The notes under the pieces are model-generated. The model was given only the letters and a program-made list of their open reading frames with translations. It was not told the origin of the DNA and searched no databases. Positions 57,070 through 64,000 of a stretch of 64,000 nt of DNA are shown here, in pieces. The stretch's first letter is position 1. Every line of letters begins with the position of its first letter. A program made the translations under genes and the position numbers. The stretch comes from Lacticaseibacillus suibinensis (GTDB lineage: Bacteria > Bacillota > Bacilli > Lactobacillales > Lactobacillaceae), in contig NZ_RHOK01000005.1 of NCBI RefSeq assembly GCF_003946175.1, positions 62,001 through 126,000 of the forward strand. The letters are read 5' to 3'.

Positions 57070-58830
57070 TTATTCAGCCGCCAGTGCTTCAAGGAAAATC
57101 GCCCCGTATTTGTCGACTTTGACCTGACCCACGCCTTTGACATTGAGCATCTGGGCTTCGGTTTGCGGCCGCAGCAAGCACAACTGCCGCAGCGTTTCGT
57201 CAGAGAAAATCACATAGGGCGGCACGCCTTGCTTTTGCGCTAAGTCGTAGCGCAAACTGCGCAGCTGCTGGAACAACTCGTCATCCACCGGCAGCGACTG
57301 GCGCGCCTTGACGGCCTGCTTACGCATCACTGTGGCCTCGCCGCGCAGCACCTGCGCGCCCAGCTCTGTCAGTCCCAGGGTCGGATACTGACCGCCCTGG
57401 GGCATGAGATAACCATCAGCCGTCAGAAAGTCGATAAAGCCACTGATGTCTTTTTTCCGCCAACTGCTTAGCAAGCCGTAAGTGGACAACTGCTCCAGCC
57501 CGAGTTGCGTCAAGCGCCGACTTTTAGAGCCTGCCAGCACATCAGCAATCAGGCCCTTGCCGTAGCGGCCATGCATCCGCGCCACGCAGGACAACGCCTT
57601 TTGGGCATCCAGCGTCACATCCACGGCTTCGCGGTCGTCTCGGCAATTCGAACACTGGCCGCAGGGCTGTGAGGCCTGTCCGAAATACTGCAGGATGAAT
57701 TGCTGGAGACAATCGCCGGTGTTGGCGTATTGGTTCATCACCTGCAGTTTGCGGTATTCGTTTTGCTTGTAGGCGTCATCGCCTTCGCTTTGATCAATGA
57801 AGAAGCGGCGAATTTGCAAATCCGCCGGGGCAAACAGCAAAATCGCTTCACTGGGCAACCCGTCTCGCCCGGCGCGCCCGGCTTCTTGATAATAAGACTC
57901 AAGGTCGCCTGGCACCTGGGCGTGAATGACAAAGCGCACGTTGCTTTTATCAATCCCCATCCCAAAGGCGTTCGTCGCCACCATCACCGGCTTGCGATCA
58001 AAGAGAAAGTCTTCCTGATTGGCCGTGCGTTCCTGCTCGGACAGCCCCGCATGATACTTGGTCACGGCAATGCCTTGGCGGTCCAATAGCAAAAACAGCC
58101 GCTCAACTTCCTTCCGGGTGGCACAGTAGACAATGCCACTTTGCGTTTGGTTGAGCTTCAGGTAGTCGAGCAAAAAGGCATCCTTGTCCTGGCCCTTCAC
58201 CACCTGAAAGCTCAGATTTGGCCGGGAAAAGCCAGTGTTGATCATCCCGGCTTCCGGAATGTTCAGGCGCTGGCCAATATCTAGCGCCACCCGCGTCGTC
58301 GCCGTAGCGGTCAACGCAATGACGGTCGGGTGCGACGGCAGCGCGGCAGCGATGGTTTGCAGCTGCAGGTAGCTCGGCCGAAAATCATGGCCCCACTGGG
58401 AAATACAGTGCGCCTCGTCCACCGCCAGCAAATCGATTTGCAAGCTGGCTAAGTCCTGTTGGAAATCCGGCATCTCCAGCCGCTCTGGCGCCACATACAG
58501 CAGCTTTACCTCACCACGCGCCGCCATATCTAGCCGGTGCTGGGCCTCTGGATAAGCCACGGTGCTGTTGATGTAAGTCGCAGGAATGGCATTTTCATTG
58601 AGGGCATCGACCTGATCCTTCATCAAGGCAATCAAAGGCGACACCACCACCGTCAGGCCGCTTTGTAGGAGCGCCGGCACCTGATAACACAGCGACTTCC
58701 CGCCACCAGTGGGCATGATGACCAGCGTATTCTCATGCGCTAAGACGCGTTCAATCGCTTGGCCTTGACCCGGCCGGAACTCATCGTAGCCGAATTTCTC
58801 TTTTAAAATACGCTGCGCCGCACTAGCCAT
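57070..58830 (-). CDS. recQ: ATP-dependent DNA helicase RecQ
   Basis: 3'-5' helicase in recombination repair, 586 residues. It has Walker A PTGGGKSLCYQVPAL, DEAH box VDEAHCISQWGHDF, motif IV and VI region FVIHAQVPGDLESYYQEAGRAGRDG, zinc cluster CLQQF..QPCGQCSNC, winged helix and a C-terminal HRDC domain (about 510-586). It is monocistronic, beside a branched repeat. It is not part of the conserved gltX-cysS neighbourhood. Confidence 0.97.
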   Translation of the reverse strand: MASAAQRILKEKFGYDEFRPGQGQAIERVLAHENTLVIMPTGGGKSLCYQVPALLQSGLTVVVSPLIALMKDQVDALNENAIPATYINSTVAYPEAQHRLDMAARGEVKLLYVAPERLEMPDFQQDLASLQIDLLAVDEAHCISQWGHDFRPSYLQLQTIAAALPSHPTVIALTATATTRVALDIGQRLNIPEAGMINTGFSRPNLSFQVVKGQDKDAFLLDYLKLNQTQSGIVYCATRKEVERLFLLLDRQGIAVTKYHAGLSEQERTANQEDFLFDRKPVMVATNAFGMGIDKSNVRFVIHAQVPGDLESYYQEAGRAGRDGLPSEAILLFAPADLQIRRFFIDQSEGDDAYKQNEYRKLQVMNQYANTGDCLQQFILQYFGQASQPCGQCSNCRDDREAVDVTLDAQKALSCVARMHGRYGKGLIADVLAGSKSRRLTQLGLEQLSTYGLLSSWRKKDISGFIDFLTADGYLMPQGGQYPTLGLTELGAQVLRGEATVMRKQAVKARQSLPVDDELFQQLRSLRYDLAQKQGVPPYVIFSDETLRQLCLLRPQTEAQMLNVKGVGQVKVDKYGAIFLEALAAE

Positions 58831-58896
58831 CGTTTCTCCCCCGTTTCGTATTAGACTATTCTACCCGCCAAATGAAGCTGTGTAAAACCAGCAAAT

Positions 58897-59026
58897 AAAA
58901 GGCTGTGGAGTGGGGCCGCACTTAGCCCGACAGGTAGCCTAGCCTGAAGCATTACCGCCGTTCTTTGGCGGTGAGGCTTCGGGCGTAGCTAACTGCTCGG
59001 GCGTTGGCCGCACGCAGCGCAACTAT
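58897..59026 (+). repeat. branched repeat family 2, copy E
   Basis: Begins AAAAGGCTGTGGAG and ends GCAGCGCAACTA. Helices: GTGGGGCC/GGCCGCAC (one mismatch), GCCCGA/TCGGGC, and an apical hairpin with TGAAGC/GGCTTC and ACCGCC/GGCGGT. It is full length, between recQ and the GH3 gene. The remainder of the gap up to 59104 shows no gene. Confidence 0.87.
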
Positions 59027-59104
59027 CAGGCAACAGGCAAGGCCGGTCTTAGCTCGAAAAATAGGTTTCAGTTTATCCTTTGCGTATTCTAACCGTCATT
59101 CTTT

Positions 59105-59129
59105 CCCGTTTTGGTCCAGACCAAACGGG
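59105..59129. promoter_or_regulatory. candidate NagR/GntR-family operator (dre-like)
   Basis: A 25-base near-perfect palindrome, CCCGTTT..AAACGGG, centred on TGGTCCAGACCA (59112-59123). The core differs by one base from TGGTCTAGACCA, the core of DasR/NagR sites that control N-acetylglucosamine genes. It lies upstream of the GH3 N-acetylglucosaminidase-like gene, which fits. The regulator gene is not in the window. Confidence 0.6.
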
Positions 59130-59317
59130 ATTATATTGTTATTTAATTAATTCATACCCACAAAATAAAGGCGTTCACACTTGTGAAAAAATTAAAAAAG
59201 ATATTATAAAACGCTTCCATCAATCATTTGCCGGTGCTATACTCACCCTGAGCAAGGAGGAGTATAGACCAATGACAGTGCACTAGCCATTATTGGCTCG
59301 AGAGGAGTACATGGGTT

Positions 59318-61012
59318 ATGAAGAAATGGGCAAATCTTTTGGTCACCACGTTGAGTACCGCTGGACTGCTGCTGGGGAGTAGCGGTTTCAGCGCCACCAC
59401 GGTTCACGCCGCGACGGCTGACAACACACTGACTGACGCAGACATCAACGCCTACATCAGCCGGATGACCTTGGAAGAAAAAGTTGGGCAAATGTTTATC
59501 TCGCGCACCCCGCAGGACAACCAACAGGTGCGCCAAGACGTCGCCAAATATCACCTGGGTGGGTTGATTGTTTACGGCGCCGATTTCACCAGTGTTAAAG
59601 ATGCAGCAGCGTTTAAGACTAAAATTCAGAGTTTCCAAGATGCTGCTGATCTACCGCTGCTGGTCGGTATCGACCAAGAAGGCGGCAAGGTTTCACGGCT
59701 GAGTGATAATCCAGTCGTGTCCGATTATCGTGCCTTCCCATCGCCGCAGCAGGCGTATGCCGAAGGGGGCATGCCAGAAGTCTTGAAAGAGGCCACCGAT
59801 GTCGGTGCAATGCTCCGTGACCTCGGCGTCAACTGGAACTTCGCCCCTGATGCAGACACCACCAGCGACAAGGATGCCTTCATCTACGCCCGCTCGTTTG
59901 GTCAAGACTACGCGGCCACAGCGGACTACATCACGCAGGTGGTTCCGGCTTGGCAGCAAAATGTTGCCGCGACGTTGAAGCACTTCCCTGGTTATGGTGC
60001 GGCGATTGACACCCATACGGATTTTGCCGTGGTTGATCGCACCAAAGAACAATTCGAACAAGAGGACCTGCTACCGTTCAAGGCCGGGATTGAAGCCGGC
60101 GTTGATTCCATTATGATTGCTCATATTGTGATGAAGGCCGTTGATCCTGACTATCCTTCCTCCCTTTCGCGGAAGGTCGTTCAAGGCCTGCTGCGCGAAG
60201 AACTCGGCTTCCAAGGTGTGATTATCACCGACGGTCTGGGTATGGGCGCCATCACCAAGTTTGCTCAGGAACATAATGACGTTGCCGTCGACGTACTAGC
60301 TGCTGAAGCCGGTAACGATGGCATCATGAATAATGATTACGCGAAAGCCATTCCTGCCTTGCTTGATGCCGTTAAAGCAGGCAACTTGTCAGAAAGCGAA
60401 ATCGACCAGCACGTCTTCCGGCTCCTGAGCTTGAAACGCAAACTGGGTCTGATTACCAAAGGTGACTTGGCCAAAAAAGAAATCACCTCTGACAAAGTGA
60501 CCTACGACCAAGACGCAAAAGTCGCTCGCATCACTGGCACCGTCGTCGATCCGGACCTGTCAACAGGCGAACCCATTTATGCCAAGTCTGTTGATGGCGC
60601 ACCTTTAGTGGAAACCGTGATTGGCGCCGGCGGCAAGTACGAAATCGACGTCCCACTGACGGATGCCAAGCAAGCTATCGTGCTGAGTACTGGGATGACC
60701 GACATCGCCCCACTGTCTTTGACCATCGATGCCTTGGCCAAAGCAGAAACACCGGTTGAAACTACCCCGACCCCAACCGACACCGGCAAGCAAGCCGCTA
60801 CGGATAACCAAGGCAAGCCAGAGCCAAAACCCGTGAAAGCCCCGGCCAAGAAATTAGGCCATAAAGTGGTTACCACGGCAGCCAAGAAGAGCACCAAGGC
60901 AAGTCTGCCACGTACTGGCAATGCTAAAGATGCAGCCTTGGCGGGATTGGGTTTCATGGCCATTATTGCCGCATTTGGCGGGGCGTTCCTGCTCAAGAAA
61001 CACGCGGCTTAA
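59318..61012 (+). CDS. LPxTG-anchored GH3 beta-N-acetylhexosaminidase-like enzyme
   Basis: Cell-wall-attached glycosidase, 564 residues. It has a signal peptide (cleavage after about TTVHA), then a GH3 domain resembling NagZ: GQMFISRTPQ, LLVGIDQEGGKVSRL, KHFPGYGAAIDTH (221-233, keeping the Asp-x-His pair that replaces the usual acid/base) and nucleophile Asp305 in IITDGLGMGA. A beta-rich segment (about 385-470) follows, then a Pro/Thr/Lys-rich wall spacer and LPRTG (530-534), with a hydrophobic helix and KKHAA. It may trim muropeptides or chitin-type sugars at the surface (inferred). AGAGGAG is about 10 bases before the ATG. Confidence 0.92.
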   Translation: MKKWANLLVTTLSTAGLLLGSSGFSATTVHAATADNTLTDADINAYISRMTLEEKVGQMFISRTPQDNQQVRQDVAKYHLGGLIVYGADFTSVKDAAAFKTKIQSFQDAADLPLLVGIDQEGGKVSRLSDNPVVSDYRAFPSPQQAYAEGGMPEVLKEATDVGAMLRDLGVNWNFAPDADTTSDKDAFIYARSFGQDYAATADYITQVVPAWQQNVAATLKHFPGYGAAIDTHTDFAVVDRTKEQFEQEDLLPFKAGIEAGVDSIMIAHIVMKAVDPDYPSSLSRKVVQGLLREELGFQGVIITDGLGMGAITKFAQEHNDVAVDVLAAEAGNDGIMNNDYAKAIPALLDAVKAGNLSESEIDQHVFRLLSLKRKLGLITKGDLAKKEITSDKVTYDQDAKVARITGTVVDPDLSTGEPIYAKSVDGAPLVETVIGAGGKYEIDVPLTDAKQAIVLSTGMTDIAPLSLTIDALAKAETPVETTPTPTDTGKQAATDNQGKPEPKPVKAPAKKLGHKVVTTAAKKSTKASLPRTGNAKDAALAGLGFMAIIAAFGGAFLLKKHAA

Positions 61013-61051
61013 TCAAGTCGTTCCTTCAAGCTCACTGATTCGTATCATCAG

Positions 61052-61086
61052 AAAAGGCCAACGTCTTAAAGACGTTGACCTTTTTT
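61052..61086. terminator. terminator after the GH3 gene
   Basis: AAAAGG-CAACGTCTT and AAGACGTTG-CCTTTTTT. It probably also serves the convergent Rrf2 gene. Confidence 0.9.
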
Positions 61087-61098
61087 GCAAAAATCGAG

Positions 61099-61530
61099 CT
61101 AGTGTTTTGCCGCTTCACGCTGCAGAATATCTGAGATAATCCCCTGCAAACTAATCGCCGCCATTTGCGCCTCGGCCGCTTGCTGTACTTGTGCGTATAC
61201 TGCATTCAGACTAGCCTGAATATTGCCGCCCACGATACATTGCGGGTTGGTTTTCTCATCAATATGCAGCAGCTCCTGGTTGCCTTCCAAAGCCTGGTAG
61301 ACATCCAGCAGCGAAATCTCTGCCGCTGGTCGGCCCAGCGCCGGCGCGGCGGCTCCAGGCTGACTTGTCAGCAGGCCGGCCTTAACCAGTTGGGCCATCA
61401 GCCGCCGCACCAGGCTTGGATTGGCTTCGATACTGGCCGCAATGGCACTGCTGGAGAGATCGGCATCTTGGTAAATGTCGACATAGGCCAAAATATGCAC
61501 CCCGTCGCTGAGCTTATGCGAGTATTTCAT
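61099..61530 (-). CDS. Rrf2 family regulator, single-cysteine type
   Basis: Winged-helix regulator, 143 residues from ATG 61530 (MKYSHKLSDGVHILAYVDI), with GAGGG before it. The HTH is SSSAIAASIEANPSLVRRLMAQLVKAGLL. It lacks the three-cysteine iron-sulfur cluster of IscR/NsrR and has only one Cys, in NPQCIVGGNIQ, like the YwnA-type subgroup. It lies four bases after the NmrA-family gene, so it probably regulates that operon in response to thiol-reactive or quinone stress (inferred). Confidence 0.88.
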   Translation of the reverse strand: MKYSHKLSDGVHILAYVDIYQDADLSSSAIAASIEANPSLVRRLMAQLVKAGLLTSQPGAAAPALGRPAAEISLLDVYQALEGNQELLHIDEKTNPQCIVGGNIQASLNAVYAQVQQAAEAQMAAISLQGIISDILQREAAKH

Positions 61531-61534
61531 CGAT

Positions 61535-62380
61535 TTACCCTCGCAGCACTGCCTGAATCGCATCTGGCAGTGGCGTTAGCTCATGCCCAAGCACTGCAGA
61601 AAGTGTATCACCGTCCGGCGTCAACTGGCCGTCCCGAATCGACTGCTGAATGCCCGACAATGCTGCAACCGCGCCGGCGGGCAAGCCCGCCGCTTCCAGC
61701 CCTTGTTTGTACGTCGCAACATCGAGTGACTGTGCCGTCGCCCCATCAATCGCCGCCGCCAAGTCCGCATAGGTCCGCGCGGGGCCGGATAATTCATAAA
61801 CGGCCTGCGGTGCATCGGCCACCAAAATCTTGGCCGCTGCTTCGGCGTATTCCCGTTCCAAAGCCCAGCCCACCTGGCCGGTGCCAGCCGCGTAAACCAG
61901 GGGCTTGCCCGCGGCCGCCTTCTTCAAGCCATTTGCTTCATTTTCTAAGTACCAGTTATTGCGCAAAAAGGCATACGTTAAACCCGAATCCTTCAGCGCC
62001 TGCTCAGTCGCCTGATGATCCGCCGCCAGTGGGGCTTTAGACTGATCAGCATGGGGAAAACTGGTGTAAGCGACAAAACTGACTTGCGCCGCCTTGGCCG
62101 CATTGATCAGGTTCTGATGCTGCTGAAGCCGCGACACCTGGCCACCTGGCAGCGACGAAATAAACAGCAACCGATCCACGCCCTGCAGTGAAGCCGTCAA
62201 CTGGTCTTGATCCGTGTAATCGCCAGGCCGCACCGTCACGCCGGCTGGCATTAAGCCCTTAGCCTTGTCGACATTGCGGGCCAACGCCACGACATTCTCA
62301 GCCCCGACTAACGCCACCAATTGTTTGACCGCGGTTTGGCCAAAGTGACCCGTCGCGGCAGTTAAAGCATATGTTGTCAT
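61535..62380 (-). CDS. NmrA-like NAD(P)-binding oxidoreductase (QorB-like)
   Basis: SDR-fold protein, 281 residues. The N-terminal nucleotide motif is ALTAATGHFGQTAVKQL (a Gly-x-x-Gly variant), and the NADPH-recognising ARNVDKA follows strand 2. FLRNNWYLEN is typical of the QorB/NmrA group that reduces quinones. It heads a two-gene operon with an Rrf2 regulator. AAAGGAG is about 8 bases before the ATG. Confidence 0.9.
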   Translation of the reverse strand: MTTYALTAATGHFGQTAVKQLVALVGAENVVALARNVDKAKGLMPAGVTVRPGDYTDQDQLTASLQGVDRLLFISSLPGGQVSRLQQHQNLINAAKAAQVSFVAYTSFPHADQSKAPLAADHQATEQALKDSGLTYAFLRNNWYLENEANGLKKAAAGKPLVYAAGTGQVGWALEREYAEAAAKILVADAPQAVYELSGPARTYADLAAAIDGATAQSLDVATYKQGLEAAGLPAGAVAALSGIQQSIRDGQLTPDGDTLSAVLGHELTPLPDAIQAVLRG

Positions 62381-62406
62381 AAAAAGCGCTCCTTTCGTCC
62401 TGTGAC

Positions 62407-62438
62407 AATATAAGTAACTTGCAACAATTATTGTAACA
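62407..62438 (-). promoter_or_regulatory. nmrA-rrf2 promoter with dyad operator
   Basis: Minus strand TTACAA (62431-62436), 18 bases, TATATT (62407-62412). A dyad centred on ACAAT-T-ATTGT within TTGCAACAATTATTGTAACA (62419-62438) overlaps the -35 region and could be the Rrf2 site. Confidence 0.55.
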
Positions 62439-62517
62439 GGATTGTTGTGAAGTTGCTAGGGTTAATTGAAACAATTTCCATTGAAGCAAGGTACCGCTAT
62501 TTCCCGGGCAATGAATC

Positions 62518-62546
62518 AAACAGCCACCCCGCTGGGAGTGGCTGTT
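62518..62546 (-). terminator. gltX terminator
   Basis: Minus strand AACAGCCAC, ten bases, GTGGCTGTTT. The stem is good but the T run is short. Confidence 0.65.
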
Positions 62547-62557
62547 CATGCATCGTC

Positions 62558-64000
62558 TTACTTCTGTAAAGCTTGCAAAACGTAATCGATGTTGGCTAAG
62601 ACTTTTTCGCGCCCCATCAGTTCGATGGTTTCGGCCAGTTGCGGGCCGTGCATCTCGCGGGTGGTAGCGATACGAATTGGCATGTAGAGCTTGCGGCCCT
62701 TCACGCCGGTTTCAAGCCGAGTGTGATAAACCGCCTGGTTGATGAAGTACGCCGAGAAGGTATCCAAAGCGCGCAGCTTAGTAGCAACGTTTTGAATCAC
62801 TGGCAAAGCGTTGTCGTCAGCCAATTCCTTCAGCGCTGCTTCATCCAAAGCCTTAGGAGCTTCGAAGAAAATGCTGGACAGCTCGGTGATTTGGCCGGTG
62901 TAACTCATTTGCGGGATATACAGGCTAATCAGTTGCCGCGCCCATTCCAAAGTCTTCGGATCTGGATCTTTAGGCAACCGGCCGGATTCAATCAGGTTCT
63001 CGCTGGCCAAGGCGGTCAGTTCGTTTGGATCGGTCTTCTTGATGTACTGGTTGTTGACCCATTCCAGCTTCTTCTTATCGAAGCGCGCCGGACTCTTGGA
63101 CAGGCGGGTTTCATCAAAGAGCTTGATGAAGTCCTTCTTGGAGAAGATTTCGTCTTCCCCTTTTGGTGACCAACCCAGCAAGGTGATGAAGTTAAACATC
63201 GCCTCTGGCAGGTAACCCAGTTCGCGATACTGTTCGATGAACTGCAAAACGGATTCGTCACGCTTGGACAGCTTCTTACCGGTTTCGCCATTGATAATCA
63301 ACGTCATGTGGCCAAATACCGGTGGTTCCCAGCCCAGTGCTTCGTAAATCGCGATTTGCTTTGGCGTGTTGGCGATGTGGTCATCCCCACGTAGCACATG
63401 GGTGATTTCCATTAAATGGTCATCAACCACCACTGCGAAGTTATAGGTTGGCATGCCATCACGTTTCATGATAACAAAGTCGCCGCCGATGGTTTTACCT
63501 TCGATGGAAATATCACCTTTGACGATATCATTCCATTCGTAGGTCTTATCAGTTGGGATGTGGAAGCGAATGACCGGCTCTAGGCCCTGCGCCTTGGCGG
63601 CGGCAATTTTAGCCTGCTTCTCTGCAACGGTCATGCCTTCGTATTCGTAGACATAATGTGGCATTTCGTGATTGGCCTTTTGAGCTTCACGATCGGCTTC
63701 CAATTCAGCTTCGGTTTTGTAGGATTCATAAGCTTGGCCTTTATCCATCAGTTCCTGGATATAGCGTTCATAGATAGCCTTGCGTTCAGATTGCCGGTAA
63801 GGGCCAAAGTCGCCGCCTTTATCAGGGCCTTCATCCCAGTCGATCCCCAACCAGTGCAGGTTTTCGATCTGACTCTTTTCCCCGTCTGCAATGTTGCGCT
63901 TGGTGTCTGTGTCTTCGATCCGCAGCACCATTGTCCCGTTGTTATGCCGGGCAAACAAATAGTTGAACAGCGCCGTCCGCGCGTTCCCGATGTGTAAATG
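62558..64000 (-). CDS. gltX: glutamate-tRNA ligase (5' end outside window)
   Basis: Class I synthetase charging tRNA-Glu (and, in Firmicutes, tRNA-Gln for later amidation). The frame stays open to the right edge, where [20 protein letters not shown] contains the HIGH-type motif, so only about the first 15 codons are missing. It has [27 protein letters not shown] and the KMSKS equivalent [12 protein letters not shown]. The C-terminal anticodon-binding part is complete. Confidence 0.98.
   Translation of the reverse strand, partial: HLHIGNARTALFNYLFARHNNGTMVLRIEDTDTKRNIADGEKSQIENLHWLGIDWDEGPDKGGDFGPYRQSERKAIYERYIQELMDKGQAYESYKTEAELEADREAQKANHEMPHYVYEYEGMTVAEKQAKIAAAKAQGLEPVIRFHIPTDKTYEWNDIVKGDISIEGKTIGGDFVIMKRDGMPTYNFAVVVDDHLMEITHVLRGDDHIANTPKQIAIYEALGWEPPVFGHMTLIINGETGKKLSKRDESVLQFIEQYRELGYLPEAMFNFITLLGWSPKGEDEIFSKKDFIKLFDETRLSKSPARFDKKKLEWVNNQYIKKTDPNELTALASENLIESGRLPKDPDPKTLEWARQLISLYIPQMSYTGQITELSSIFFEAPKALDEAALKELADDNALPVIQNVATKLRALDTFSAYFINQAVYHTRLETGVKGRKLYMPIRIATTREMHGPQLAETIELMGREKVLANIDYVLQALQK

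Noticed and set aside
59206-59219. cre-like sequence ATAAAACGCTTCCA before the GH3 gene
   Set aside because: Three mismatches to the cre consensus, including the leading TG. It is not convincing.

Overview
The window is a chromosomal segment of a Gram-positive lactic acid bacterium. The protein families, the gene order (gltX, cysS-mrnC-rlmB-yacP, sigH-like, rpmG-secE-nusG-rplKA, rplJL, dnaX-ybaB-recR-yaaL-tmk-darA-holB-yabA-rsmI), the short SRP RNA, HrcA/CIRCE-controlled groESL and an LPxTG surface enzyme all point to Lactobacillaceae. The DNA is visibly GC-rich (my impression is mid-50s percent, not counted), which fits a high-GC Lacticaseibacillus or a relative. The species cannot be named from the sequence alone.

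Layout, left to right. 1-5 kb: a DUF1827 protein, groEL-groES with CIRCE, a CPBP protease, an LCP cell-wall ligase and a small membrane protein. 5-10 kb: redox regulator rex, an ABC-F ATPase, and tsaD-rimI-tsaB. 10-14 kb: folate transporter folT under a THF riboswitch, asparaginase, a cysteine-free HhH glycosylase and an acyl-ACP thioesterase. 14-21 kb: the replication/repair operon from dnaX down to rsmI, with the SRP RNA upstream. 21-26 kb: tadA with a truncated response regulator, a methyltransferase, mprF and a lipoprotein. 26-38 kb: rplJL with the L10 leader, opuC osmolyte transporter, a cellobiose-type PTS IIC plus 6-phospho-beta-glucosidase with an RpiR regulator, rplKA and nusG. 38-48 kb: secE, rpmG and a complete flavin-based extracellular electron transfer (EET) locus (two DmkA-like prenyltransferases, FmnB/ApbE, PplA, Ndh2, EetA, EetB, DmkB). 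48-54 kb: a sigma factor and a five-gene overlapping operon that joins a sulfonate-type ABC transporter to an acyltransferase and an AMP-forming ligase. 54-64 kb: yacP, rlmB, mrnC, cysS, recQ, an LPxTG-anchored GH3 enzyme, an NmrA/Rrf2 pair, and gltX running off the right edge.

The leftward genes gltX ... cysS-mrnC-rlmB-yacP ... sigH ... rpmG-secE-nusG-rplKA ... rplJL keep the order known from Bacillus subtilis, but accessory blocks have been placed between them (recQ/GH3/NmrA, the acyl/ABC operon, the EET locus, opuC/PTS).

The least explained material is intergenic. Four families of large branched inverted repeats occur in gene-free gaps. One has five copies and another has two, and in both the paired arms change in a compensatory way between copies, which indicates a conserved folded structure. 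Candidate Rex operators lie in both divergent promoters of the EET locus, while rex itself is in the same window.
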